DNA of 64,000 bases, taken from the NCBI GenBank assembly GCA_900312665.1, contig ONZQ02000002.1, positions 310,001-374,000 of the forward strand, given 5' to 3'. Shown one piece after another: positions 1 to 12,096 of the stretch. Numbering within the stretch: the stretch's first letter is position 1; the number at the start of each line of letters is the position of its first letter. This stretch comes from Cephalotrichum gorgonifer. Taxonomy: Eukaryota > Ascomycota > Sordariomycetes > Microascales > Microascaceae. The notes under the pieces are model-generated. The model ran no database searches. It was given only the letters and a program-made list of their open reading frames with translations, and was not told where the DNA came from. A program made the translations under genes and the position numbers.

Positions 1-1134
1 GTCATCGTAGCCGTCATCTTCGCCTTCCACCTCTTCGGGTCGCGGCGCAACAGGTCCAAGGCCAAGGCGTGGGCGCGCGCCCACGCGCCGGTCCTGAGGT
101 CCGAGTTCAGCTCTGTCGGCTTCGACGGCATCGCATCCTCCTCCGAGCCCAACGACGACGTCTCCCGCATCATCAAGGAGAAGAGCCTGTTCCAGTTCGA
201 GTCGTACGCCACCGGCCGCGCGAACACGGCCTTCGTCGACGTGAACCTGAACCTGACCAAGCGATTCAACCCCATCCTCGGCGGGGTCGAGTACGTCCTC
301 GGGACCTTCTTTGACACCTTCCCGGCGCCGCAGGACACCCTCGACGCCGTCATCTACCCGTTCGACGGGAGGGAGGCCAAGATTGTGCCGTCGATTCCCG
401 GCTCCGAGACTAAGGTCGCGAAATCGACCTACGACGGCTTCGTATTTGCCATTGTCCACAAGGAGAAGATGCAGCACGTCCGCGAGGACCGCTACGATGT
501 CTCCCTCACCTCGACTAAGGATAGCCCCAAGCTTCCCAACTGGCTGGCCGTCATGACTGAGAACGCCGAGATTACGGAGACCTTCCTTACCCCCGAGCTG
601 ATCGAGGCCGTTCAGAAGGCTGGTGATTCCCTGGAGTACCTGATCATTACCGACCAGCCCATGGACAAGCCCACTACGTAAGCATGCCCCCTCTGCCCCG
701 GGAGAAATGGGGAAATCCTCCCTCTAGCACGATAATATTCTAACGTATAACTGCCCAGGCTCGACGAGATTGCCAAGCCGAAGAAGCGCATCTGCCTCCG
801 CTACACCCTCCCCTCGAACAACGACTACAGCGATCTCCTCCCCCTGTTCTCCTACTTCCTCCGCCTGCCCGACCTCCTCGTCAACAAGGCGCACTTCCGT
901 CCCGAGGTGGCGAACGTCCTCCGCAAGACCCGTACCAGGGAGTCGGCCGAGCTCGAGCGCGCCAAGAAGCAGGAGGAGGCCGAGGAGCGCCGTCTCGAGC
1001 TCGAGCGCGTGAAGAAGGCGAAGCGCGACGAGCAGCTCAAGTCCATGGACGCCAAGAGCCAGAAGAAGTTCCTCGAGAAGGAGCGCGAGAAGGAGTTCAA
1101 GAAGAGCCAGAAGAAGGGGAATGTCCGGGCTTAG
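1..1134 (+). CDS. CCDC47-like ER membrane protein (DUF1682), 5' truncated
   Basis: The gene is open at the left edge; exons are 1-677 and 759-1134, giving 350 residues. The intron at 678-758 has GT and AG ends and joins PTT to LDEIAKPKKR in frame. The first visible residues are the end of a membrane segment (VIVAVIFAFHLF) followed by a basic stretch. A long globular region comes next, and the last 75 residues are a Lys/Glu/Arg-rich coiled coil ending in KKGNVRA. This layout (one N-terminal membrane span, cytosolic domain, charged C-terminal helix) is that of CCDC47/DUF1682. In animals CCDC47 belongs to the PAT/multipass translocon that helps multi-span membrane proteins insert into the ER. 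The fungal role is inferred from that family. The signal peptide and luminal part lie outside the window. Confidence 0.85.
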
Positions 1135-1926
1135 GGTGTTCCCTTACATCCACGGCGGTAAAAGCTTTGCTCTATGGGCCGGCTGTGATTACCAAAAACA
1201 TTGCTACGATGATGGAGTATGGGGTATGTCTAGCGCGTGGGATACGAGGGGACAAGATTGATGCGGGTTTTAGTATCGGCGGCTTATATCTACCTGTACG
1301 AGTAGCCTAACGAACGGAGACCGTGGCCGGTCCGGCCATGGCTTTTTTAATCGGAACCAAAACTGAAGAGGCGAGTCTTGCTCAGTCCTTCCTGCATTTA
1401 CCTACCATACTCGTATTCGGCTTAGTCAGTCCTCTGCGTGGGCCCCAGGAATTATTATACTATTATATGCGAGTATAGAGAAGCTGAGCTTATTATATCC
1501 CCTATATTACTAGACGCCTCAACAAATGCAGATAGGAAGGTGGTATTCACTATATTGGACCTACAGCTGTTACCGAACGTCAGGGGCGGTAGGCGCCAGG
1601 AACGGCTCAAATCACAGCGATCATAGATAACGCCGGCCCGCCCCACCAACGGCCCCACCAACATTGAATTGAAAGCGTTTCGAGCGTTCCACCAAGCGCT
1701 CCGCCAACCAAGACCCAGACATTGAAGCACCCCGCCCCCACTAGTACTTGGACTAGTTGCGGCGGTCACACGGCACTGTGAATACTGACCGACGCATTGC
1801 AATACTTTTTGACTTCTTCTTCCCCCCCCAAACGCAAACGCGACCTAAGACGACGAGCCAACGCGCAGAAAACTTTGAAGACCATACTTCTTTCTCTCCC
1901 TGCCAGAAAGGATCATAATCGATAAT
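1135..1926. other. Intergenic, between CCDC47-like and HD-domain genes
   Basis: I see no gene here. The stretch holds the 3' region of the first gene and the promoter/5' UTR of the second. It has an AT-rich patch around 1450-1510 and two copies of the 8-mer TACGAGTA (either strand), at 1297 and 1408, discussed as a dispersed motif. Confidence 0.6.
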
Positions 1927-2966
1927 ATGGCGGACAAGCCCTTCAGCGACAGGGTAAAAAGTATGTACTTCTCCCCTCCCCTCTTTCTTGTTTTCCCTCC
2001 CCGCGATTTTCAGCATTCCCGATTCCCCTGCTCAGAAACAAACGGGAGAAAAATGAGGAGAAGGGAGACACGCAATGGGGAGAGAGAAAAGCTGACGGAC
2101 ACGCAAGATCTCGGATATGTCCCGACGCCCACGGTAGAGGGCGAGTGGACGGTCGACAAGGTGCTGAGCGCGGGCTCCGACGGGCCGGAGCTCACGGCCG
2201 GGACTGAGTCGCCGGTGCCGTTCTTCCACCTCCTGGAGCGGTTGAAGACGACGAAGCGCGAGGGATGGAGGCGCTTTGGTGTCGAGAGGTGTGTCCAACC
2301 CCCCTTTCCCCCTTCCTCCCCTTCCTTCTCCTGCCTTCCCTTCCCCCAGGCCAACGAACGAGCGGCTAACAACCCCCCCCCCCCTTTCGTAGAGGTGAAT
2401 CCATCGCCGACCACATGTTCCGCATGTCCATAATAACCCTCCTCACCCCGCCGTCCCTCGCCGCCCGCCTCGACCTCCCCCGCTGCACAAAGATGTGCCT
2501 CATCCACGACATGGCCGAGTCCCTCGTGGGCGACATCACTCCCGTCGACGGCGTCCCCAAGGCCGAGAAGTCCCGCCGCGAGACCGAGACCGTGTCCTTC
2601 ATCTCCGAGTCCCTCCTCGGAAACGTCTACGGCGGCGTGCCCGGGAAGGAGCTCCAGGAGATATGGCAGGAGTACGAGGACGGCGAGACGCTCGAGGCCC
2701 GCTACGTCCACGACGTCGACAAGATGGAGCTGCTGCTGCAGATGTTCGAGTACGAGAAGAGAAGCAGGGGCGAGGCCAACCTGAGCGAGTTCGTCTACGT
2801 CTCCACCAAGATCGAGCTGCCCGAGGTCAAGGCGTGGGCCGCCGAGCTGCTGGCCGAGAGGGCCAGGTTCTGGAAGGGCCAGGGCGGCGAGGTGCGCGGT
2901 GTGAAGGGGTCGGTGGCCGTTGGGCCGAAGGCGCAGCAGGACGAGTATTACTCTAGGAAGAAGTGA
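1927..2966 (+). CDS. HD-domain 5'-deoxynucleotidase, HDDC2/YfbR type
   Basis: Exons are 1927-1960, about 2108-2288 and 2393-2966, giving 262 residues. Intron 2 (2289-2392) is firm: it joins FGVER to GESIADHM in frame. For intron 1 the donor GTATGT at 1961 is clear. The acceptor is either 2107 (CTGAC branch upstream, chosen) or 2035, and both keep frame; the second would add 24 residues. HD-family metal ligands are visible: His79 in ADHM, His110-Asp111 in LIHDMAE, and Asp179/Asp181 in VHDVDK. The conserved FFHLLERLKTTKREGW lead-in is typical of HDDC2 and of yeast YGL101W/YBR242W. Family members dephosphorylate deoxyribonucleoside 5'-monophosphates in the cytosol. The exact substrate is not shown by the sequence. 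Confidence 0.88.
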
Positions 2967-3000
2967 GGTGAGGTGAGGTGAGGTAAGGTGAGGTGAGGTG
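2964..3000 (+). repeat. (TGAGG)n microsatellite starting in the stop codon
   Basis: About seven TGAGG units, one of them changed to TAAGG, begin with the TGA stop codon of the HD-domain gene and run into its 3' UTR. Confidence 0.9.
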
Positions 3001-3643
3001 GAAGGGGGGATATCTCTTCGGCGTGTGCCAGTACAGTTAGGCTGGAGGGGATATCCATATGGGAGGTGCCGGGGGGTTAGAGGGATGGATGGATGATCAT
3101 ACATGAGACAGCGACACCTAGAGATTGATACGACATTAAGCGATAATAGAAACAAGGGAACATGAAGACATTACGGCTAGATATGGTTTCCGCGCAGTGA
3201 CCTACCCCAAATAGTGTCCCGCAGCAGAGCGACACCTTACCCTCAACTTCTAGCGAACCGGGTGGGCAGAACAAGAAAATGCATCTTGCGACAGGACGAG
3301 CTGTCTTCAAGGTACGGGGCCACTGGACACACTCTGATCAACCCAGTTCCGATAGTCTGCTATCCCTTCTTCTATTCCTAATCATAATCGTAATCCCAGT
3401 CTTAATCCGAACCCCGTACATCAGTCGTTTTAAAGAAAGACTCCCCGCCCATTGTTACCCACGTTCCTGGTATCCCCAGTCCCAAGCATTCTTATCCCTA
3501 CATCCATCCATCCATCCATCCAAAGCCAAGGCCCAAGCCCCAAAAACATCTAGATCCTATAAAAGGAGTGTAAAATGTGAAAATAATTATCAACACAGAA
3601 TTGAAGACGCAGCCCATACCCCCTCCTTTTCCCTTCTCCCCCA
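3001..3643. other. Intergenic, convergent 3' ends; short (ATCC)n
   Basis: This lies between two converging genes and I see no gene in it. It contains a short (ATCC)5 tract near 3501-3522. Confidence 0.6.
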
Positions 3644-5621
3644 CTAATCGTACTCAAAGAAACTGCCTCCCTTCCTTAGCATACTCAGGTCAACAAGCCC
3701 CATAGCCCTCCCGTCCCACCTCCTCACCGCCTCCCCGAACACAGCCCATATTCCGCCTACCACCACTGCGAGAAGCACCTGCCCCCCCGCGAGACCGGTA
3801 ACGTTCGGTGCCAGCGCACCGCGCCCGTCCTCAACGGCGGACGCCACAGTCTGCAACACAACTCCGGCCACGACGGTCCGCAGCGCCGTGACGCCCGCGG
3901 TCATGTCGGCCGAGTTCCGGAGGCATGCGTACAGGTTCGAGGATATGTACTGCGACGAGCTGTATATGAGCGGCGATACTGTGGCATCCAGCGTCGCGCT
4001 CCCGGCGGCCAGGAGGCCTAGGAGGAAGGAGAGGAGGGGGTAGTTGAAGCTCCCGTCCCCGGTCTCGGCGGAGAGTAGGCCCTTGGAGGTCATGAGACCG
4101 AACGAAAGTACCCCGGTGAGGAAAAGCACCGTTCCCGCTGCCAGCGTAACGAGGTTCACCACGGTGTTGAAGCGCGCATGATACGGCCGGTAAAGCCAAG
4201 ATACCGCAACGATCGCCGCCGAGAACAACACCGGCCCCGTCATCAGACTTCCCAGCCCCGCCTCCGAGAGCCGCGGGAACACGAGCGCCAGCGTCCCAGC
4301 CATACTCCAGAGTGCGGCGTGCGGGATGGCGGTGGCGGCCGCGACGAGCACCGTCGTCGGGGCGACCGTCGCGCGCGGCGCCTGCAGGAGAGTGTGCGTG
4401 TCCGCGAACCCCCTATACCCCCACGGCGGAATGCTCTTCAGGTACGCCATGACGTCCTCCTTTGAGATGCGGAGCGGGCCCCGCGGGATGAGGTTCGGGG
4501 TACCGAATTGCCTAGTGGTGGAGGGTGTCTGGAGGGAAACGCTCCAGGCGTGGTCGAAGTTGGACTCGGCGGTGCCGAGAGCCAGAAGGGGCAGGGCTAT
4601 GGCGAAGAAGGAATTGATGATTTCGAACTGGACGGTGAAGCGACCGGAGTTGCGGGAGGCGAGGCCGCCGAAGAGGGGGGCGCCCCATGTTATGGTCGTG
4701 GAGAGGAGGTTGTAGGCTGTAATCCTCAGTCCTCGTTCGTGTTCCTGGGCCCCGTTAGCTATCTTGTTCCTCCGTCACCCTTCCCTCTCTCTTCTTCGTC
4801 TTCTCTCTCCTTCCAACGCCAGACCAGAGAGAAACGCCAGTGTTAACTCACAAAAAATGTATCATAAATACTCCCAAGCACCAGCGTATCAAACGCCCCC
4901 CACCCAAGTCCCTGAAACACCCTCGCGGCCATAGCCTCCCGGTAGCTCCCCAGCGTCCTCATCCCCCACATGGACCCCACAAACATCAGCACGGTCGAGA
5001 CGAGGTACACCGGCCTCTTGCCCACGACCTTGGCGGCCACCACGCTTCCCATCCCGGAGAAGGCGGAGACTAGCAGCGGCGCGGCGGTGAGGGCTACAAC
5101 GGCGGAGTAGGAGGTCTGGTAGCGGGAGACGAGCTCGGCGTTGGCGGGAATGAGGGCGGTCTTCATGGCGGAGGCGAGGCAGGCGGTCAGGAGGAGGGCG
5201 GCGAGGTTGAGCTCCTTCTTCCACTGGTGCCAGTTCTGGGCACGGTTAGTACTCATCTATTCCTCGGCGCCGTCCTTCGGCATCTCTTCTTGTCTTCTAC
5301 TACAGGGGCGCAGTCTCTCCGTCACACCACACACTCCCTCTCTTGTTAGGGCCAACCTACCAGAGGATCATCCGCATCGTCGCTAGGCTGCGGCGAAAGC
5401 TCCGTCCCCGCGAACCTTCCCCCCGGAGCGGCGTACTTTATGATCGTCTTTCGGGTCGACATGGTTGTCGAGTATGACGTCCTCCTCGTGGTTGCCGTCG
5501 AGGGTCTGTACCCCTCGTCCTTAGGTGGTGGTGGTGGCGGCGGCAGCGACGTTATCCTGTAGAGCGTCGATGCCGGGCGGGGCAGCATGGACCCCGCCTC
5601 CAGCCGCTTGTCCATGTCCAT
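3644..5621 (-). CDS. MFS transporter (proton-coupled drug/solute antiporter type)
   Basis: Three exons, 5621-5361, 5235-4852 and 4744-3644 (reverse strand), give 581 residues. Both introns (5236-5360 and 4745-4851) are phase 0, with CTAAC branch sites and GTAGGT/GTGAGT donors. The junctions rebuild two conserved strings: DDPL|NWHQWKKE at the first membrane helix, and DTFF|EHERGLR at the cytoplasmic loop after helix 4. The N-terminal 85 residues are a polar tail rich in Pro, Thr and Ser. A motif-A-like segment, GSVVAAKVVGKRPVYL, and the ARVFQGLG helix support the major facilitator fold with about 12 spans. This subfamily (HOL1/SVOP-like) typically moves small organic ions or drugs across the plasma membrane; the substrate is unknown. 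An ATG at 5753 is also in frame and would add 44 residues. Confidence 0.88.
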
Positions 5622-8600
5622 ATATCCCCCCTCCCTCTCTTGTATGTGCGCTTGTTGTCTGTCTCTCCCTGACCCCCTTCCCTTTGACCCTGGGGTCACC
5701 GCGAAATATATCCTGCGCAGAGATTCCGAGTATCTTCTTCCCAAAGATGCCATGAGCGTGCGTGTGTGCGTGTGTGAGTGCGTATGTCAAGCCCTTTTCG
5801 AACGAATGTAAGGCAGCTGATATACGAATCGTCGAGATTCGCAGTTCCCAGCAGCTGCGCCGTCTTCTCTTGGAAACAGAAAGATAAAAAGAGTGGAAAA
5901 GAAGACGAAGGGAAAGAACAGTTAAAGAGGATTGACAGAATAGGAAAGAGAGAAAGAGTTCCCGGGAGAGACGCAGGAACAGGGGAGTAGGATATGTACT
6001 CGTAAGGTCATTGTGTTTCAACGTTTGAAGGTTTGCGCACAGGGTGGGGCGGCGGGGGGCAGGGAGCAAGGAGGCAGGAGGCAAGAGGCAGGGGACAGGG
6101 AACAGGGGGCAGGAAGAAGGCTGAGATATGCGTCATGCACGATGTGACTTACAAGGAGACAAGAAACACACAGACGCAAGTTCTACAAGTACTAGTAAGT
6201 CTGGGCAGGAGCTGTGCGTCTGTGTACCAGTATGTCTCTCTGAAGTGGAGACATGCGTCGTCGGCGGAGTCCTCTGCGTTAAAAATCGGCGGTCAAGTCG
6301 TGGACGAGTCTTGTAAGAGTAAGAGGTTGTGTTGGTACTCAGGTCCCGTCTCCCATTCCCAGGTTCGCATTAGGATCGCGACCCGGGAAAGAAGCAAACA
6401 GGGACCACACACACACAACAGCAGCCTCCATGGTTTCGAAAGTCTCGGGGATCCGAGCCGGGAATCCTTGACCTAGGTCGCGGGGGTGGATCGATCTGTT
6501 GAAGCGAGAGGGCATATTTCTTCCGGTTTGGTATGGGTAAGGCCACTTAGTGAGGATCACGACCTCTGGTATCACCGTTCCCGGATCGACTAGCGGCTTT
6601 TCATGCATCACGAAAGAAGGGGGGGGGGGGGCGGGATCAAAGTGGCCGGCTGACGTTGTGCGCAGGCACAACCTGACCTGGGCTGCACTTGTACCGGTAT
6701 CCTGATGAGTGTGGATGTGCAAATGCAGGGGAAAGAAGCAACTCGGAGGTGCGGACCAATAATTGGCATGAAGTTCCTGAGAGACCCGCGAGCGATCTAC
6801 GGGAGAGACACACACAACGATGAGAACAATTTGGGTTGGGTTCAAAAGAAAAAAAAATGGTCCGGCGGTGAAGAAGATTTTTTTTTTAATTATCTCTCTC
6901 GTCGGTGGAATTTTTCCCAAGGCTCGCAATCCAGCTTTGCTCTTTCCGTGGGGACTTTCATTTTTCTGGGTTGGTTGTTCTTTCCTCCGAAGATCCCCAA
7001 CCTCTCACTGTCAGGGCTCCGTAGGGTCGTTCGACCCGTGAGAGCCGCGGGTACAAAGTACGTACTCCGTAGATGTATGCAGTTACTGACAATACGAGTA
7101 CATACATCGCGCGCAGCGCTGAACGACAAGAAGAAGTGTCAGTGACGGCGGGGAATTTTCTCGCTCCCTCCCGCTTTGACCCTGGTCGCCGTCACCGGGC
7201 GCCCCCTCCCGAGAGGCTGAAACGGACTTGACGCGGCACGACGCCGCCATACCTGGGAAGCTCGGACGATCACCCACTTCAAGGAGGGGTCGGACTCTGA
7301 CAGCTTGGCGGCATACAAGTACACTCGCACGCTCGCACACTCATACGAGTACTTGAAGGGGTCCGGGCGAGGAGGTGGGCGGGGGAATGGAGAGGGACAA
7401 GGAGCCTAAGAAGATTTAGGGTCAAGAAGAAGAAAGATGAAAGAAGGAAGTCTGAGTCTGAGAACTGAGACCACCGCGCCATTAGCTGGTCCAATGGGCT
7501 GGGAAGGATGATGATGAATGGATGGCGCGTGAAAAAAAAGGAAATAAAAAGAGAGAGGTCGAGATTACGCGATTATTCGCGTCTACCCGGATCTTCTATT
7601 CTGGGGCACCGGAGAGGGAGTGATTGATCGGGCGGGCTGTCACGAAGCGAGGCGGGAAGGCCGAAAGGGTGGCATGGTTGAACCTGGGTACGACGTTTGG
7701 TGTTCCCAAGATGGATAGAGAGCTAGAGTCGGAGGTGGGTGTGTAGGCCCGCCCGCTTCCACACCAGCGGGATGGGGAGGTCAGGGACGAGCCAGGCAGA
7801 GAGACATCGAACCAAGCAAGACGCGACGGCCCCCGCCAAAGGAACCTTGAAGCAAGACAGTGGACCCATCACCCCGCCTTATACATACTTACTTGTACAC
7901 ACTTTTTTAATACATGCATTAATTGAAGTAACCTTGTGATAATACGAGCACCTGCAAGATCGGCCTGGTATCACACTGACGATCTCACGAGACGCGGAAT
8001 ATTGTATGGCCCGTGCGGGCCCACAGCTTCTTCCCTCTCCAGTCTCTTTGTCTTCCCTTCCCAATGAATGCCATGGTTCTCAGTCGTCCCGGCTAGCCAA
8101 CCTGGCTCCGCTTCAAAGAAAATCAAAGAAAACCAGGAACAGGCACAAAACACTCAGGGGGAAAAGCACCTGTCTTAGAAACAACAGAATATGATCCCCG
8201 CCACCTCTGTTTTTACTTCTTTAGCCAGAAGTGAGATTTCCCCTCTTCGTTTCGCGCATCCCGTTTTGGAGGCCATGATGTCTGGGGAGGACGAGAGAGT
8301 CTAAAAGTAAAGGTAAGAGTAAGAGTAAGAGAAGGAAGAAGGGGGGGAGGGAGGGGGATGGAGACGAAGGGAAGCAGCTTGTCGACGACCCAAGCTCATG
8401 CATACGACATTGAACCGCACTACTCCGTTCAAATATTAAAGAAGAATCCAGATTAAGCTACCTCGATGCCCCGTGCCCGAGTCAAAAGACCGGATGGTGC
8501 GCAAAGTGGGCTCCGCCCAAGCTCCGACGGCACGACGGTCTGCAGGGGGGGCCAAACTTTGGCATCGGCAGGTAGGCACTTCCGGACAAGGGAGCCCTGG

Positions 8601-8723
8601 GTATCTCATCTCATGCATTCCCATGTCGGTGGCAAGGGATACACCCACACGTAACATGCCCTCCCTTTCCTTCCCCGCCTTCCCCGCCCCTCCAATCCAG
8701 CATCCAGCATCAACCAAGCCCCG
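5622..8723. other. Long intergenic region upstream of MFS gene
   Basis: About 3.1 kb with no ORF that looks like a protein. It contains GT-rich microsatellite DNA (5757-5782), a G-rich imperfect repeat (6045-6120), a poly-G run near 6620, a poly-T run near 6880, and copies of the dispersed 8-mer TACGAGTA at 5997, 7093 and 7344. It is probably the promoter and 5' UTR of the MFS gene plus the 3' flank of the small membrane-protein gene. A non-coding RNA cannot be excluded. Confidence 0.55.
6045..6120 (+). repeat. G-rich imperfect repeat (GGCAGGxxxCAxG), G-quadruplex capable
   Basis: The plus strand carries repeated GGCAGG/GGGCAGG/GGGACAGG units with many runs of three or more G. Such a tract could fold as a G-quadruplex. 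It lies about 425-500 bp upstream of the MFS start codon. Confidence 0.6.
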
Positions 8724-9059
8724 TCAAATGACCCCAAAAGCCCCCAGCAGAATGGTCGACGGGACCGCGTACATGCACAGGTCCGCGACAACCGACTTCC
8801 CCTCCCTGGCTCTCATGATGATCCCAAAGGTCTGGAGGAAGACACACACAGCCGCCGCCGCCGTCCTCGTCCTCTCAATCACGAGCAACGTCCCCAGCGT
8901 AAGGTCAACGAACGGAATAAATCTATTCGAGGCGTCGTCGGGCGCGCGTTCGACCTGGTAGGCGTAGTAGGAGGGTGTGTAGCGGCCGTGGGTGAGGCGG
9001 CTGAAGGCGCCGATGTAGGTGGCGCACACGGCGGCCGCGAGGGCGATCTTGGCTAGCAT
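8724..9059 (-). CDS. Small multi-span membrane protein, function unknown
   Basis: A single exon of 111 residues starts at ATG 9059. The N-terminus (MLAKIALAAAVCATYIGAF) is a hydrophobic helix. A polar loop with an SYYAYQVER patch follows. Then come three further hydrophobic stretches: IPFVDLTLGTLLVI, AAAAVCVFLQTFGIIM and YAVPSTILLGAFGVI, the last ending at the stop. The predicted form is a protein of about four spans with short loops. I do not recognise the family. The even hydrophobic pattern and the clean ATG support a real gene, although it is short and intronless. Confidence 0.6.
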   Translation of the reverse strand: MLAKIALAAAVCATYIGAFSRLTHGRYTPSYYAYQVERAPDDASNRFIPFVDLTLGTLLVIERTRTAAAAVCVFLQTFGIIMRAREGKSVVADLCMYAVPSTILLGAFGVI

Positions 9060-9757
9060 TGTGGCGCTCGGGCTATGTACCTCTGGTTTCTCTTTCTGCG
9101 AGTCCGAGTTTCGCCGCGTTACTATGTTTGTCTTATGCTAGTGCCAAATATGCGAGTTTGTAGAGGACAGCAGAGGTTCGTACGGGGATAAGTTTTGCTG
9201 GGGTTGTCCGTCAAGCTTTCAATGATATTTATACGAGTAGACAGCGGGAAAGTTGGGTTTCGGAGCCTGATGGGCTCGAGGCTGACTGCGAGAGATACTT
9301 ATACGAGTGAGAGCTGAAAGATCCGAAGGACACATGTAAGACCGAAAAGGATTTAAGGGTTACACATAAGCCGCGTATTTGGCCGCATTCGGAGTGCCCC
9401 GCCCGGACCCCACCTCGGCGGGTCTCGGCACCCGGCACCCCACATGTCCGCCCCGCCCCCTCCGCCCAGCCGGGACCACGCCGCGATACCACCAACGGCG
9501 ATCGGGGGCGACTCCCCTCCCCTCGAAATTTCCTCAGGTACTTTCCCGCTCCTTGAATAGCTCAGTGCAGACATAATCACAGCGCAACCTGCACGACAGC
9601 CAGGGACCCCTCCGCCGCAGACCTCTCCAAAACTGTGCGGTCAACCGCGACAAGCGGGAGCATCGACCGCACGAGAAGCTCTGCCCCCGCACCCAGTCAG
9701 TTGGGATTCACTAGCCCATCCTCTCAACGCCAAACCCGCCATATCGGGACCACGCCT
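9060..9757. other. Intergenic, no gene seen
   Basis: Promoter side of the small membrane-protein gene and 3' flank of the F-box gene. It contains one TACGAGTA copy at 9232 and a near-copy at 9302. I see no coding sequence. Confidence 0.55.
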
Positions 9758-10650
9758 CTAGAATATAAAAAACTCACCTCTATACTCCATCCGGTACGAA
9801 ACCGCCGGCCTCTCCTCCACCGCGACCAGAACCGGGCCCTCCCCCGACCCGTCCAGCGGCCTCACCCGGACTCTCAGGCCGCAGTTCCGCCCCCCGCCAA
9901 GCCAAAGCACGCTCCCATCCTCTTCTGAGCCACCCCCGCCCGCCGCCGCCCGCTCGAACCACGCCCTCGAGACGGACGCCACCTCCTCCCAGACAATAAG
10001 GTGCGTCGGGAGCGCCGCGGGTCCCCCCGTCTCAATCAGCGCCCTCAGCGTCAGCTCCACGCCGTCGTCCCCTTCGCCGATGGTGACGTCCTTCGTCGGC
10101 GCCTCCTCCTCCCGGCGCGTCGTCTCCTCCGGCTGCGGGGTTATGGGCGTGGTGTGTCTCGGGCGCGGCCACCGCGTCTCCGCGCTCCTCCTGTTCACGA
10201 TCCTGAACCGGCTCTGCCATCGGAGGGGGCTGTCGGGCAGGTTTGGCGGCCCGGGGGCGCAACTCGGTGGGGGTGGGGATGGGGGCCGCGTGGTCTCGAT
10301 GTACCGGCAGGAGAGGGACGGGGCGGAGATGCGGTCGTGGTCGTCGAAGCACTCGAGGATGAGCTCCGTGCTAGGGTCGGAGAAGGTATCGCGGATGCGG
10401 CGGTGGAGGACGTCGCTTGTGGTTTCGTGGAGGAGGGTGCTTAGTCCTAGGATGGGGATGAGGTCGGTTGTCGGGAGCGACTCTAGGATTAGGGTGAGGA
10501 TCTGGATTGTTAGGACAGGTGCTGAGAGCAAGGGTGTAGGGGAGGTCGTGAAATAGGTTATGCATAGACGGTACGGGAGGGGACAGGACGAACCTCGGTC
10601 GGGAGGTCGCTGAGCTCGCTCGGCGCGACCGTATTTTTCGTTTGTGGCAT
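9758..10650 (-). CDS. F-box protein
   Basis: Exons 10650-10594 and 10501-9758 (reverse) give 266 residues. The intron at 10502-10593 has a CTAACA branch next to its AG. Splicing joins SDLPTE to ILTLILESLP, which rebuilds the F-box LPTEIL...L..LP..DL..., residues about 15-60; reading the second exon alone would miss the start of the motif. The rest is proline/arginine-rich and then a less ordered C-terminus ending YRGEFFIF. No LRR, WD40 or Kelch repeats are visible. F-box proteins bind Skp1 and present substrates to SCF ubiquitin ligases; the target here is unknown. An upstream in-frame ATG at 10725 would add 25 residues. Confidence 0.75.
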
Positions 10651-10725
10651 CGAGGGGATGCTTCCTCTGGCGCTGGTACCCGGAAACTGAAGCCGAATTG
10701 GCTTGGGTAATCTTGCGGTCGGCAT

Positions 10726-11127
10726 GAAATGGACATCAATGGTTTAGGTGTGGGTGTGGGTGTGGACGTCGTCGATGTTGGCGTCAGCGTGCGTGTTAGC
10801 CTTTGGTGGTGGTTTGGAGGCGAGTGCGGTGTGACGCGAGAATGACGATTTCCACATTTATACCACCCCGGCTAAAATGTCGGTAGTGCACGCCCTATGC
10901 AATCCAGACAACATCCCTTCTTCTCACGATCACAGTCACGGTCACTTCTAAATTAGAGAAGTGAAGGAGGAGCGAGTAGATCTGACGGTAAGAATAAAAT
11001 CCCTCTATATACAGTTCGCCGACTCTACTCCAATGCACACCGCCTTTCGTCCTGTTCCGCCCCGTCTGAACTCTACCTCATGCTACCTCACAGATGATAC
11101 CTCATACCAATCCTTCCAACTCCCGCT
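10726..11127. other. Intergenic, no gene seen
   Basis: Short region between the F-box promoter and the 3' end of the AA9 gene. It includes a GGTGTG-rich patch near 10745-10770. Confidence 0.5.
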
Positions 11128-12096
11128 CTAAGCAACAACCGCAGGCCCGGGAATCTGGTACGAGCTCAGGTCACCGGTGTAGATGTTGATCAGGATACCG
11201 GGGTCGCTCGCCGAGTACGCACCCGGGAATTTAACCCCCGCGGGTACCGAGCCGCTGCCGCCAGCAATGTGAAGTTGCTATTTCCCCCCAAGTTAGTACA
11301 ACGATCCCATTAAACCCAAGACACCCTCGTCCAAGAAAAGGAAGGGAGAAGAAGAGGGAAAAGAAAACTCACGTAGCAAGACATGTAGAACTGCGCGCCC
11401 CCAGACTGTCCGGCCGCGTGCAGCGCAATAGCCTCAGCCCTCAATAGGTAATCGCCCGCGGGCAGGTTGGAAGGGAGCTTCACGTCGAACTTCCCGCAGT
11501 TCTCGTTTAGGACGTCGGTGCCCCAGGTCTTCGTCGACGCGTCATACCCGAACTCGCCGATCTTGAACCAGGAGTCCGAACCGGTAGCGGAAGTGGCGTC
11601 GGAGACGGCGCTGAGGTAGACGATCACGGGGCCGTAGTGGTTGCCGCCGATGGCCTCGTTGGCACACGAGCGGTCGCCGGGCTGCGCGTGCATTTCTACG
11701 CTGACGGTGTCGCCAGCTTAGGAGGGGTTAGCGGAGGAACATTGTCCGGGAAGGGAAAAAAGGGGAGGGGGTCGTCGAGTGAGAAGGGGGAAGGAGAGCG
11801 TAGAAAGAGAAGAAGCGGGCTTAGCACATACCGTTCGCCGCACATATGCCAGCCGAAGGAGATGGGCTGGCATTGCACACGATGTCGTTGGAGGAAACGC
11901 TCGTGACTGGGCTGTTGCTCTTCTAGAGGGCCGTCAGCACAGGAGAATATCCCCGAGGGAATACACAGGGGATACGTACGGGCATGCGAACGCAGCTATC
12001 TGCCTGATCAACGCCCGCAACCCAGAGTTGCTGGAACATAGAATGGGCGCTCACCGCCGAGGCGGACGCGAGGGCGAGGGCGAAAGCGGACCTCAT
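11128..12096 (-). CDS. Lytic polysaccharide monooxygenase, family AA9
   Basis: Four exons, 12096-11980, 11922-11832, 11716-11373 and 11277-11128 (reverse), give 233 residues. The introns are 57, 115 and 95 bp, all with GT-AG ends and consistent phase. A 17-residue signal peptide ends ...SAVSA and leaves His18 as the mature N-terminus (HSMFQQLWV), the first copper-brace residue. The second brace histidine is His96 in GGNHYGPV. The axial tyrosine is Tyr180 in AQFYMSC, with Gln178 beside it. Mature numbering (1, 79, 163) matches short AA9 enzymes. The enzyme is secreted and oxidatively cleaves cellulose or related beta-glucans. It has no linker or CBM1. A CCGGGG (CreA-type) site lies about 180 bp upstream of the ATG. 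Confidence 0.95.
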
